In this document: positions 15,804 through 24,150 of the stretch, in pieces | Position numbering within the stretch: the stretch's first letter is position 1 | How the letters are laid out: the number at the start of each line of letters is the position of its first letter | Assembly: GCF_030269605.1 (NCBI RefSeq) | Contig: NZ_BSTQ01000016.1 | Coordinates: forward strand, 62,001 to 126,000 | Direction: 5' to 3' | DNA length: 64,000 bases | DNA from: Lentzea sp. NBRC 105346 | GTDB taxonomy: Bacteria; Actinomycetota; Actinomycetes; Mycobacteriales; Pseudonocardiaceae | Program-made: the position numbers and the translations under genes | The notes under the pieces: generated by a model | What the model saw: the letters and a program-made list of their open reading frames with translations, nothing else | The model's database searches: none | Told to the model about the DNA's origin: nothing

Positions 15804-16894
15804 GGCAGCTCCCTGCGCACCACGCCGTCGTGGGTGAGACAGCACCCGGCGAGCACCTCGTCCTCGAGGTTCACCAGCACGGCGCCGTCGACCATCATCA
15901 GCTTCAACAGGTTGACCACGTTGCGCGCGTACAGCTTGCTGGCGTGCACCGGCATGCCGGACGGCATGTTGAGCGCGCCGTGCACCAGCACGTCGCCGAT
16001 CCAGACGTCCTCGCCCGGCGCCGAGCCCATGACGTTGCCGCCGGACTCCGCGGCCAGGTCGACGACGACCGAGCCGGGAGCCATCGCCTTCAGCATGTCG
16101 GTGGTGACGAGCACCGGCGCCTTGCGGCCGGGAACGGCCGCCGTGGTGATCACGATGTCGGACGCGGCGACGTGTTCACCGATCAGATCCCGTTGGCGTT
16201 CCAGGAACTCCTCGGACTGCACGGACGCGTAGACGCCGTCCTGCTTCTCCAGGTCGAGCTCCAGGAACTTGGCGCCGAGGCTGCGGACCTCCTCGGCCGC
16301 GGCGGCGCGCACGTCGTATGCCTCGACGACGGCACCGAGCCGGCGCGCGGTCGCGATGGCCTGCAGGCCGGCCACACCGGCGCCGAGCACCAGGGCCTTG
16401 GCGGGCGGGACCGTGCCCGCGGCCGTCGTGAACATCGGCAGGAAGCGCGGCAGGCGTTCCGCGGCGACCAGCGCGGCGCGGTAGCCGGAGACGAGCGCCT
16501 GCGACGACAGGGCGTCCGCGCTCTGCGCTCGGGTGACGCGCGGGAGGAGGTCGAAGCTGAACGACGTGACGCCGCGTTCGGCATAGATCTCGATCAGCTC
16601 GCGTTCCGCCAGGGGCAGGAAGCTGACCGTGATGTCGCCGGGCCGCAGTCTTCGGGCTTGGTCAAGGGTTAACGGCTGGACGCTGATGACGACGTTGACA
16701 TCACCGACGGGATCGTCCGGTGTGACGGTCGCTCCGGCCGCGCGGTAGGCGGCGTCGACCGCGTGCGCGTGGCGTCCCGCACCTTCCTGGACGAGCACGG
16801 TGAGTCCCGCTTCCACCAGCGGCGGAACGGTTTCCGGTACACAGGCGACGCGACGCTCGGCGGGCCGCGACTCTGCGGGTGTTCCCACTCTCAC
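15800..16894 (-). CDS. pntAA: NAD(P) transhydrogenase alpha subunit, NAD-binding part PntAA
   Basis: A 364-residue soluble subunit of the alanine-dehydrogenase/transhydrogenase fold: MRVGTPAESRPAERRVACVPETVPPLVEAGLTVLVQEGAG at the start and ALVLGAGVAGLQAIATARRLGAVVEAYDVR as the NAD-binding Rossmann motif, then the RQRDLIGEHVAASDIVITTAAVPGRKAPVLVT region. The start is GTG. It begins 18 bases after the permease stop. TAACGT at 16902-16907 (minus strand) would place a transcription start at the GTG, so an additional leaderless promoter may exist inside the unit. Confidence 0.93.
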   Translation of the reverse strand: MRVGTPAESRPAERRVACVPETVPPLVEAGLTVLVQEGAGRHAHAVDAAYRAAGATVTPDDPVGDVNVVISVQPLTLDQARRLRPGDITVSFLPLAERELIEIYAERGVTSFSFDLLPRVTRAQSADALSSQALVSGYRAALVAAERLPRFLPMFTTAAGTVPPAKALVLGAGVAGLQAIATARRLGAVVEAYDVRAAAAEEVRSLGAKFLELDLEKQDGVYASVQSEEFLERQRDLIGEHVAASDIVITTAAVPGRKAPVLVTTDMLKAMAPGSVVVDLAAESGGNVMGSAPGEDVWIGDVLVHGALNMPSGMPVHASKLYARNVVNLLKLMMVDGAVLVNLEDEVLAGCCLTHDGVVRRELP

Positions 16895-16912
16895 AGGACA
16901 GACGTTACGGGA

Positions 16913-18085
16913 TCACCGTGACCTGGACCACAGTACTTTCCGCGTGAACCAGGCGGCGGTACCCAGCGCGAGCACCACGACACCGCCGATGACCGACGCG
17001 ATCGGCAGGCTGAACGCGAGCACCACACAGCCCGCCAGACCGAACGCCGGGACGACCCGTTTACCCAGTGACCAGGCGCTCGCGTTCGCGACGGCGTAGT
17101 AGGTGAGGACGCAGAACGACGAGAACCCGATCGCGCCGCGCAGGTCCACCAGCAGCACGAGAGCGATGACGACAAGTCCGACCGCGAGCTCGGCGTGTCG
17201 CGGCACCCCGGCGTGCACACGCGCGAGCACTGGCGGCAGATGGCGGTCGCGGGCCATCGCGAGCACGGTCCGCGACACGCCCAGGATCAGCCCGAGCAAC
17301 GAGCCGAGCGCGGCCAGGCACGCGGACACCCGGATCACCGCGGCGAGCTGCGGTGCCACGCTGACGAGCGGAGCGCTCGAGGAGGCGAGCACGTCCGCGC
17401 CCACAGCGCTCAGCGCGGTGAACGCGACGACCGCGTAGACGGCGAGCACGATGCCGAGCGCGAGCGGGATCGCCCGCGGGATCGTGCGTTCCGGATCGCG
17501 GACCTCCTCACCGAGCGTCGCGATGCGCGCGTACCCGGCGAACGCGAAGAAGATCAGTCCGGCCGCCTGCAGCACGCCGCCGGCCTTGATCGCGCCGAAG
17601 TCGGCGTCGTGCGGGGCGACCGCGACCACGGTTCCCAGGCCCAGCAACGTGATCGTCACGATGATCTTCGTCAGCAGTACGGACTTCTGCACTCCGAACA
17701 GGTTCAGAGTGGTCAGTGCGACGACGCCGGCGACCGCGAAGAGCTTCGGGTACCCGGCGTACGCGCCGAACGTCAGCGCCATCGCCGCGCAGCTCGCCGT
17801 CTTGCCGACGACGAACCCCCAGCCGGCCAGGTAACCCCAGAACGGGCCGAGGCGTTCGCGTCCGTAGACGTAGGTGCCGCCGGACTCCGGGTAGCGCGCC
17901 GCCAGCCAGGCCGACGACATCGCGTTGCAGTACGCCACGAGCCCGGCGATCACGAGCGCCACGAGCAGTCCCGATCCGGCGGCCGCGGCCGCCGGTCCGA
18001 ACACCGCGAACACCCCGGCGCCGATCATCGAGCCGAGCCCGATGACGACCGCGTCGGTCAGACCGAGCCTGCGCGTGAGTTCCAC
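16913..18085 (-). CDS. APC superfamily amino acid permease
   Basis: A 390-residue permease of about twelve helices. LGLTDAVVIGLGSMIGAGVFAVFGPAAAAAGSG is the conserved first helix with the GSMIGAGVF substrate-binding break; YPESGGTYVYGRERLGPFWGYLAGWGF and FFAFAGYARIATLGEEVRDPERTIPRAIPLAL are typical for amino-acid/cation symporters. The substrate is not determined by sequence. Starting with GTG only 12 bases after the nitric oxide synthase stop and ending 18 bases before pntAA, it is likely cotranscribed; uptake of L-arginine, the NOS substrate, is an attractive inference. Confidence 0.9.
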   Translation of the reverse strand: MELTRRLGLTDAVVIGLGSMIGAGVFAVFGPAAAAAGSGLLVALVIAGLVAYCNAMSSAWLAARYPESGGTYVYGRERLGPFWGYLAGWGFVVGKTASCAAMALTFGAYAGYPKLFAVAGVVALTTLNLFGVQKSVLLTKIIVTITLLGLGTVVAVAPHDADFGAIKAGGVLQAAGLIFFAFAGYARIATLGEEVRDPERTIPRAIPLALGIVLAVYAVVAFTALSAVGADVLASSSAPLVSVAPQLAAVIRVSACLAALGSLLGLILGVSRTVLAMARDRHLPPVLARVHAGVPRHAELAVGLVVIALVLLVDLRGAIGFSSFCVLTYYAVANASAWSLGKRVVPAFGLAGCVVLAFSLPIASVIGGVVVLALGTAAWFTRKVLWSRSR

Positions 18086-18097
18086 GCGGACATCTTG

Positions 18098-19288
18098 TCA
18101 GTGCTTCACCGGGCAGCTCGACGGGAAGAAGTTCGGCAGCAGCTCTTCGGTGTCGTAGTACCGGTGGTAGACGGGCGTGATGCCGCCGGACACGGGCGGC
18201 ACGATCCACGACCAGTCGGCCGGGCAGGTGCGGCCCGCCGCCTCCTCCTTCTTGAGGTGCGTGAGGAAGCGCTGCGACTCGGTGTGGTGGTCGGTGATCG
18301 TCACGTTCGCCTGCTGGAACGAGTGCAGCACCGCCCGGTTCAGCTCGACGAGCGCCCGGTCGCGCCACAGCGTCGTCTCCGACGACGTGTCGAGGCCCAT
18401 CCGTTTCCCGATGTAGGGCAACAGGTCGTAGCGGTCGTGGTCGGCCAGGTTGCGCGCACCGATCTCGGTGCCCATGTACCAGCCGTTGAACGGCGCCGAC
18501 GGGTAGTCGATGCCGCCGATGCGCAGGCGCATGTTGCTGATCGCGGGCACGGCGTGCCACTTCACGCCGAGACGTTCGAGCCAGTCGAGCTCGGGGTGGG
18601 ACAGCGGGACCTCCAGCACGGCGTCCTCGGGGACGTCGACCAGGCACGTCTTTCCGTTGTGCTCCACCATCAACGGCAGCACGTCGAACGGACCGCGGTG
18701 GGCGGGCGGCTCCCAGCCGCGCTGCACGGCGAGCTCGGTGAGCGCGAGGTTGCGCGCGTCGCCCATGATGCCGCCGTCGGATCCGCGGTACGCGGCGTAG
18801 CGGATGATCTGCTCGTTGCGGATGAGCGGCGCGGGCGAACCCGGCTCCTCCGGGGCGAAGATGCTGATGACCGGCCGGATCTTGCCGCCGTTCGTGGCGA
18901 GCCGCAGGTGCTCGACGCACTCCTTGGCGACCTCGGTGGGCTCGCTCACCTCACGCAGGTCGCGCACTTTCAGGCTGCGCCAGTACAACCGGCCGATGCA
19001 GCGGGCGCTGTTGCGCCACGCGACCCTGGCGCCGTAGGTGAGTTCGGCCGTGGTGTGCCGGTAGGTGCCGGTCGCGGCGATCTCCGCGTGCACCTCGGCG
19101 AGTCGGGCTTCCACCTTGCCGATGTCGCCAAATCCAACTTGCACAGCTTCGGCGTGGTGTTGGCGTACGAAGTCCTCCGCTTCCGCGATGTCGAACTCGG
19201 CTTCGTTCGGGGTCTCCGTGATCGAGTGCTCGACAAGGGAAGCGGACAGGGACATCACAACAGTCGGGGAGCTCGGGACGGGGGCCAT
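18098..19288 (-). CDS. nos: Bacterial nitric oxide synthase oxygenase
   Basis: A heme-thiolate NOS oxygenase domain of 396 residues from the ATG at 19288 (385 from the ATG at 19255; a GTG at 19309 is also in frame; none has a good ribosome site). The proximal heme Cys is in WRNSARCIGR (near residue 97), and the substrate-binding Glu is in FNGWYMGTEIGARNLAD (near 275). IGGIDYPSAPFNG and WKWIVPP-like WSWIVPPVSGGITPVYHRYY complete the signature. It oxidises L-arginine to citrulline and NO using electrons from host reductases because no reductase domain is attached. It heads a leftward unit with a permease and the pnt genes. Confidence 0.94.
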   Translation of the reverse strand: MAPVPSSPTVVMSLSASLVEHSITETPNEAEFDIAEAEDFVRQHHAEAVQVGFGDIGKVEARLAEVHAEIAATGTYRHTTAELTYGARVAWRNSARCIGRLYWRSLKVRDLREVSEPTEVAKECVEHLRLATNGGKIRPVISIFAPEEPGSPAPLIRNEQIIRYAAYRGSDGGIMGDARNLALTELAVQRGWEPPAHRGPFDVLPLMVEHNGKTCLVDVPEDAVLEVPLSHPELDWLERLGVKWHAVPAISNMRLRIGGIDYPSAPFNGWYMGTEIGARNLADHDRYDLLPYIGKRMGLDTSSETTLWRDRALVELNRAVLHSFQQANVTITDHHTESQRFLTHLKKEEAAGRTCPADWSWIVPPVSGGITPVYHRYYDTEELLPNFFPSSCPVKH

Positions 19289-19470
19289 GGCGGGACACCG
19301 TAATTGCACATTCGTGGAGCTGGAACCGCCTGTTCGGTTAGCCCAAAACGATCTCTGAAGCGCGTCCGATGCATTGGGTAGGTACTTGATAGTGCAAAGG
19401 GGTGACGAGTCCCGCGAAAAAGGGTGGTGTTGAACCGTTATCGCGCCGAGACCGCCCGTTGATCAGTGAG

Positions 19471-20565
19471 TCACGTCACCGATGGATTCGACCCGATCGG
19501 GTGAAGTCGTGGCGCCTGCCAGGCACTGAACCGAGTCATTCCGCGCAGAGCGATGTTCGACGGCAGTGCGCGGAACACGAAATCCCGCATCCCGACGGCG
19601 ACCGGGTTGCGCAGCTCCAGCCCGAACCGCCCGATCTGCCTTGCGGCGCGGGCGATTCGCTGCGTGCGCGGACGTCGTGCCTGGTCATAACGGGCCAATG
19701 CGGACGGTAGTTCGTCATCCGCCACACAGGACGCGAGCACCACCGCGTCCTCCAGTGCCATGCACGCGCCCTGCCCCAGGTACGGCGTCATCGCGTGCGC
19801 CGCGTCGCCGAGCAACGCGACTTTGCCCCGAACATAAGTAGGCAATGGAGCCGCCAGTTCGAAAATGTCGTGCCGCAGGATGTTCTCCGTTGCCGCCATC
19901 AGCCGCGGAATCGGGTCGTGCCACTTCTCGAAGAGCTCGAACGGGTCGAGGTCGGCGTTGGGCGGCGCGACGGTCGAGACGTACCAGCAGACCCGCCCGT
20001 CGCCGAGCGGCAGCACACCACATTCGCCGCCGGGGCCGAGGGTCTGGGCGATCTCCAGGTCTTCGAACGGGCCCGGCGCAACGCCGCGCCACGCGGTCGC
20101 CCCGGCGTAGACCGGTTCCGGGAAGTGCGGGAACAGCTGGGCGCGGATCCCGCTGCGGATGCCGTCCGCCGCGACGACCAGGTCGGCGTCGACGCCATCC
20201 TGCAAGGTCGCCTTGACGTTGTTGTGCAGGCACTTCGCCGGCAGCGCTTCGAGCAGCGTGCGGTGCAGGTCCGCCCGGTGGATCGCGACGATCTCCTCCT
20301 GCCCGACGGCCGGCAGCTTGGCGAGCCAGCGGCCGTCGGCCGCCCGGATGCCGCCGGCGACGCGAGGCGTGCCGAGCCGGCGCACCTCGGCGCCGAGGCC
20401 GAGCTCGTCGAGCGCGCGCAGGGCGTTGGGCATCATGCCGATACCGGCTCCGACCTCGCCGAACTCCGGCGCGCGCTCCAGCACGTCGACGTCCCAGCCG
20501 ACCTTGCGCAGCGCGACGGCCGCCGCGAGACCACCGAGTCCGCCGCCGATCACGATCGCTTTCAC
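19471..20565 (-). CDS. FAD-dependent aromatic-type monooxygenase
   Basis: A 364-residue group A flavin monooxygenase. AIVIGGGLGGLAAAVALRKVGWDVDVLER is the FAD-binding Rossmann motif, VAADGIRSGIR the DG motif and VALLGDAAHAMTPYLGQGACMALEDA the GD motif. Such enzymes hydroxylate aromatic or enolic substrates using NAD(P)H and oxygen; related members act in salicylate breakdown and antibiotic tailoring. The GTG start at 20565 has an excellent AAGGAGG ribosome site. Two CTACAG palindromes directly upstream and the divergent TetR gene indicate induction by a small ligand. Confidence 0.92.
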   Translation of the reverse strand: MKAIVIGGGLGGLAAAVALRKVGWDVDVLERAPEFGEVGAGIGMMPNALRALDELGLGAEVRRLGTPRVAGGIRAADGRWLAKLPAVGQEEIVAIHRADLHRTLLEALPAKCLHNNVKATLQDGVDADLVVAADGIRSGIRAQLFPHFPEPVYAGATAWRGVAPGPFEDLEIAQTLGPGGECGVLPLGDGRVCWYVSTVAPPNADLDPFELFEKWHDPIPRLMAATENILRHDIFELAAPLPTYVRGKVALLGDAAHAMTPYLGQGACMALEDAVVLASCVADDELPSALARYDQARRPRTQRIARAARQIGRFGLELRNPVAVGMRDFVFRALPSNIALRGMTRFSAWQAPRLHPIGSNPSVT

Positions 20566-20577
20566 GCCCGCCTCCTT

Positions 20578-20612
20578 CTACAGGTGTAGAGAGGTTCATA
20601 CTACAGCTGTAG
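20578..20612. promoter_or_regulatory. Two TetR-type operators, CTACAGNTGTAG
   Basis: A perfect 12-base palindrome CTACAGCTGTAG is at 20601-20612 and a one-mismatch copy CTACAGGTGTAG at 20578-20589. Centres are 23 bases apart, about two helical turns, on the same DNA face. They lie 13-47 bases upstream of the monooxygenase start, where bound repressor would block its promoter. Confidence 0.8.
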
Positions 20613-20628
20613 AACGGAAGGGCAAGGG

Positions 20629-20670
20629 CGTGAGTGGTTTCCGTCGCTATGACGACGGAAACCACTCACG
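20629..20670. repeat. Perfect 18-base inverted repeat, six-base loop
   Basis: Arms CGTGAGTGGTTTCCGTCG (20629-20646) and its exact complement (20653-20670) flank the loop CTATGA. It sits between the operators and the TetR start, so either it terminates antisense transcription, shapes the TetR mRNA leader, or is a genome-wide palindromic repeat element. Its perfect symmetry points to an element kept by selection or recent spread. Confidence 0.85.
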
Positions 20671-20701
20671 ATCCCGATGACGCGCGAGCGGGAGGGCAAC
20701 A

Positions 20702-21259
20702 GTGACGGAGCGCCTGGAGCGGCGGCCCCCGATGACCGGGCGCGTGGCGGCACTCGCCGACGCGGCCATTCACCTCGTGGCCACGAAAGGGATGCGCGGC
20801 CTCACCCACCGCGCGGTCGACGCACAGGCCGGACTCCCCCAGGGCACGACCTCGGCGTACTTCCGCACCCGCAAGGCGTTGATCGAAGGCCTGGTCCGCC
20901 GCCTCGCCGAAGTCGAACAAGCCGAGCTCGAACTGGACCCGGCCGATCTCGCGGGCAGCATCGCCCACGTGCTCGAAGCCTGGCTCACCACGGGTCGCGA
21001 ACGGACACTCGCCCGGTACGCGTGCATGCTCGAAGCCACGCACCACACCGAGCTGCGCGACATCCTCGTGCACGGCGTGGCGCCGCGGGAACGCGCCGAA
21101 CAGCTCGTGCAGGCCCTCGGTTCCACGGATCCGAAGCGCGATGGCGCGCACCTCGTGGCGTTCCTGGAGGGCCTGCTCTTCTACAACCTGGTGGGCGCGG
21201 GCTCGACGCAGCCGCTGCCCGACCTGAAGTCCGCCGTGGAAAAGGCGTTGCGGCTCTGA
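20702..21259 (+). CDS. TetR family regulator, divergent from FAD monooxygenase
   Basis: A 185-residue TetR protein: VAALADAAIHLVATKGMRGLTHRAVDAQAGLPQGTTSAYFRTRKALIEGLVRRL is the helix-turn-helix with the usual GLPQGTTSAYFRTR recognition part. The C-terminal helical domain carries the inducer pocket. The GTG start follows GGGAGGG. It is the obvious repressor of the divergent monooxygenase through the two palindromes; the inducer is probably that enzyme's substrate or a related aromatic, which is inference. Confidence 0.9.
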   Translation: MTERLERRPPMTGRVAALADAAIHLVATKGMRGLTHRAVDAQAGLPQGTTSAYFRTRKALIEGLVRRLAEVEQAELELDPADLAGSIAHVLEAWLTTGRERTLARYACMLEATHHTELRDILVHGVAPRERAEQLVQALGSTDPKRDGAHLVAFLEGLLFYNLVGAGSTQPLPDLKSAVEKALRL

Positions 21260-21273
21260 GTAGCGTCGGACGC

Positions 21274-21306
21274 ATGGGATTCGGGTACGGGGTCTTCTAC
21301 CTCTGA
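21274..21306 (+). CDS. Leader peptide MGFGYGVFYL upstream of ABC-F gene
   Basis: An ATG-started frame of ten codons, rich in Gly and aromatic residues, ends 53 bases before the ABC-F start. TAGCGT at 21261-21266 is a plausible -10 box that would start transcription at or next to the ATG, so the leader would be leaderless-translated. A hairpin begins three bases after its stop. Short leader peptides before ABC-F resistance genes are known to sense drug-stalled ribosomes; this arrangement fits that mechanism. Translation has not been shown. Confidence 0.65.
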   Translation: MGFGYGVFYL

Positions 21307-21308
21307 GC

Positions 21309-21333
21309 AGGACGTGACCACAGCACACGTCCT
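21309..21333 (+). promoter_or_regulatory. Hairpin following the leader peptide
   Basis: Perfect eight-base stem AGGACGTG/CACGTCCT with a nine-base loop (21317-21325), starting right behind the leader peptide stop and 26 bases before the ABC-F ATG. It may be the terminator or anti-terminator arm of an attenuator, or hide downstream signals. Confidence 0.65.
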
Positions 21334-21359
21334 AGTTCACCCATGCCCAGGGGACTCCC

Positions 21360-22928
21360 ATGCGTACCCACGTTCATTTGACGACCGAAGATCTCACCAA
21401 GGGATACGACACCGCGCCCGTGCTCAGCGGCGTGACGCTCACCGTCGGCGCCGGTCAGCGGCTCGGCGTGATCGGCGAGAACGGTCGCGGCAAGACCACG
21501 TTGCTCCGGCTGCTCGCCGGTGACCTCCCGCCCGACCACGGCACCGTCACCAGGCACGGCAGCGTTTGCCTTGTCACCCAAGAAATGGCCGCCACCGGCA
21601 CGGTCGGCGACCTGCTCGACGAAGCACTGAAACCCGCCCGCGAAGCACTGTCCGAACTGGATGAAGCGGCGACAACGATCACCGAGGACGAGCAGCGCTT
21701 CACCGAGGCACTGGCACACGCCGAGGCGATCGAGGCGTGGGACGCGGAAAGGCGCGCCGATATGGCGTTGAAAAGCCTTGACGCGCAACACGATCGCGCG
21801 CGACGGCTGGACGAGCTGTCGGTGGGGCAACGCTACCGCGTGCGGCTGGCGTGCCTGCTCGCCGAACGCGCGGACGTGCTGTTGCTCGACGAACCGACCA
21901 ATCACCTCGACGAGAACGCCTTGAGGTACCTGGCGGATCGGCTCGCCGAGCACCCCGGCGTGGTGGTGCTGGTGAGCCACGACCGCGCGTTGCTCGACGA
22001 CGTGTGCACGGCCGTGCTCGACCTCGACCCCACCGCGGACGGCGAACCGCGCCTGCACGGTGGCGGGTACACGGCGTTCAAGGCGGCCAAGAAGGCCGAA
22101 CGGGCGCGCTGGGAACAGCGGTTTCAGCAGGAGAACGACGAGCACGACCGGCTGGAGGAGCAGGTCGAGAAGGCGAAGTCGCGGCTGGTCGACGGGTGGC
22201 GTCCGCCCAAGGGGGCGTTCAAGCACAAGCGGTCGACGCGCGCTCCCAGCAAGGTGCGCAACGTCGCCCGCCGGCTCGCGGAGCTCGGCGAACGCCGGGT
22301 GCCACCGCCACCGCCGCCGCTGCGGTTCGCGCCGCCAGACCTGCGAGCCGAAGGCGATCTGCTCAGCGCGACACCGTTCGTCGTGCCGGGGCGGGTCGAC
22401 TGGGCCGAGCCGCTCGCGCTGTCCGCGGGTGACCGGCTGCTCGTGGTGGGCCCCAACGGTTCCGGCAAGTCGACCGCGCTGAACGTGCTCGCCGGGCTGG
22501 TCGCGCCGGCCGAAGGGGCGGTGCACCACCACGGCCGGATCGGTTTGCTGGCACAGGAATCGTCGTTCGACGACGAGACCACCCGAGCGGGTGACGTGTG
22601 TCCGCTCGCGGCGGAACTCGGTCTGCTGAGCGGAAAAGACCTCGAAAAGCCCGTCGCGGTGCTGTCGACTGGTCAGCGAAGGAGGCTTTCGCTGGCGTGT
22701 CTGCTGATCGCGCGACCGGACGTGCTGCTGCTCGACGAACCGACGAACCACCTGTCGATCACGCTCGTCGACGAGCTGACCGAGGCGCTGCACGCGACCG
22801 CGGCCGCGGTCGTCGTGGCGACGCACGACCGTTGGTTTCGCACGGAATGTGCCGGCTGGCGGACGCTGCGCACAAAACTTCCTTCACAGTGTCGTGAAAC
22901 TTCTGTAGCTTCGAAAGCAGGTCGCTGA
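21360..22928 (+). CDS. ABC-F ATPase, probable antibiotic resistance (ribosome protection)
   Basis: A 522-residue soluble protein with two ABC domains and no membrane part. First domain: Walker A GENGRGKT, signature LSVGQ, Walker B VLLLDEPTNHLDE. Second: Walker A GPNGSGKS, signature LSTGQ, Walker B VLLLDEPTNHLS. Between them is a charged helical linker (about residues 240-320, AKKAERARWEQRFQQENDEHDRLEEQVEKAK) that reaches into the ribosome in ABC-F proteins. The last aspartate of the second DEPTNHLD is Ser, which is seen in some members. Related factors dislodge macrolides, lincosamides or streptogramins from the peptidyl-transferase centre. The leader peptide and hairpin upstream suggest antibiotic-controlled expression. 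Confidence 0.92.
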   Translation: MRTHVHLTTEDLTKGYDTAPVLSGVTLTVGAGQRLGVIGENGRGKTTLLRLLAGDLPPDHGTVTRHGSVCLVTQEMAATGTVGDLLDEALKPAREALSELDEAATTITEDEQRFTEALAHAEAIEAWDAERRADMALKSLDAQHDRARRLDELSVGQRYRVRLACLLAERADVLLLDEPTNHLDENALRYLADRLAEHPGVVVLVSHDRALLDDVCTAVLDLDPTADGEPRLHGGGYTAFKAAKKAERARWEQRFQQENDEHDRLEEQVEKAKSRLVDGWRPPKGAFKHKRSTRAPSKVRNVARRLAELGERRVPPPPPPLRFAPPDLRAEGDLLSATPFVVPGRVDWAEPLALSAGDRLLVVGPNGSGKSTALNVLAGLVAPAEGAVHHHGRIGLLAQESSFDDETTRAGDVCPLAAELGLLSGKDLEKPVAVLSTGQRRRLSLACLLIARPDVLLLDEPTNHLSITLVDELTEALHATAAAVVVATHDRWFRTECAGWRTLRTKLPSQCRETSVASKAGR

Positions 22929-22947
22929 GCACTGGGAGGTGTGCGAC

Positions 22948-24150
22948 ATGACCGAACTGGTCACCACAGGGCTGCCACTGAAACGTGAAACGCCGTTGGA
23001 TCCACCCACTGAGCTGCACAAGATCCGCGAGCAGGCGCACGTCAGCCGGATGAGGATGGCCGACGGGCACCTCGGCTGGCTGATCACCGGCCACGCCGAG
23101 GTGAGGGCGTTGATGGCGGACAACCGGCTGAGCACCCGGTCGGAAAAACACCATCCGCTGATGGCGTTGCCGAACGGCGACATCCCGGAGCGCCGGGCCG
23201 CCGAGCCGGGGATGTTCCTCGGCCAGGACGCGCCGGACCACACGCGGCTGCGCCGGATGCTCACCGGCCAGTTCACGGTGCGGCGGATGAACCAGCTGGC
23301 GGCGTGGATCGCGCAGATCGTCGACGAGCAGCTGAAGTCCATGCGGGCGAAGGGTTCGCCGGTCGACCTGGTGGAGGAGTTCGCGCTGCCGGTGCCGTCG
23401 CTGGTGATCTGCGAGCTGCTCGGTGTGCCCTACGAGGAGCGCAACCGGTTCCAGGACGACACCGCGAAGATGCTGAACTTCGAGCACGGCTTCCAGGAGA
23501 TGATGGACGCCAGCCAACGGGTCGTTGACTACGTCGGCGAACTGGTCGCGCGCAAGAAGGTCGAGCCGGGCGAGGACATGCTCAGCGGCCTGCTCGCGGC
23601 GGGCGAGGCGACCGACGAGGAAGTCAAGAACATGGGCTTCCTGCTGCTGGTCGCCGGGCACGAGACGACCGCGAACATGCTGGGGCTGGGGACGTTCACG
23701 CTGCTGCAGCACCCCGATCAGCTCGAGCTGCTGAAGAACGACCCGTCGCTGATCGACAACGCGGTCGAGGAACTGTTGCGGTACCTGACGATCGTGCACT
23801 TCGGCACGATCCGCACCGCGCTGGTGGACTTCGAGTTCCAGGGTCACCAGATCAAGGCGGGCGACACGCTGTCGCTGCACCTGCCCACCGCGAACCGGGA
23901 CCCGGAGAAGTTCCAGGACCCGGACCGGCTGGACATCCTGCGGCCGGCGACGGGGCACGTCACGTTCGGGCACGGCATCCACCAGTGCCTGGGCCAGCAG
24001 CTGGCGCGTATCGAGATGCGAGTCGGGTTCACGGCACTGTTCCGCGAGTTCCCCGACCTGCGGCTCGACGTGCCGGCGTCGGAAGTTCCGATGCGAACGA
24101 ACATGTCCATCTACGGAGTGCACTCGCTACCAGTAGCGTGGTCGGTATGA
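22948..24150 (+). CDS. Cytochrome P450, class I
   Basis: A 400-residue bacterial P450. The I-helix oxygen-binding motif is LLVAGHETTANM, the K-helix ExxR is EELLRY, and the heme ligand loop is FGHGIHQCLGQQLAR with the proximal Cys. The N-terminus PLKRETPLDPPTELHKIREQAHVSRMRM is typical of CYP105/107-like proteins. The ATG at 22948 follows GGGAGG at eight bases. Its stop overlaps the start of a ferredoxin gene (ATGA), which is its likely electron donor. It starts 20 bases after the ABC-F gene. Substrate unknown. Confidence 0.95.
   Translation: MTELVTTGLPLKRETPLDPPTELHKIREQAHVSRMRMADGHLGWLITGHAEVRALMADNRLSTRSEKHHPLMALPNGDIPERRAAEPGMFLGQDAPDHTRLRRMLTGQFTVRRMNQLAAWIAQIVDEQLKSMRAKGSPVDLVEEFALPVPSLVICELLGVPYEERNRFQDDTAKMLNFEHGFQEMMDASQRVVDYVGELVARKKVEPGEDMLSGLLAAGEATDEEVKNMGFLLLVAGHETTANMLGLGTFTLLQHPDQLELLKNDPSLIDNAVEELLRYLTIVHFGTIRTALVDFEFQGHQIKAGDTLSLHLPTANRDPEKFQDPDRLDILRPATGHVTFGHGIHQCLGQQLARIEMRVGFTALFREFPDLRLDVPASEVPMRTNMSIYGVHSLPVAWSV

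Noticed and set aside
17195..19303. Long open frame on the plus strand opposite NOS and the permease
   Set aside because: It encodes an Arg/Gly/His-rich string without family features and mirrors the coding frames on the other strand, a common artefact of high-GC DNA.
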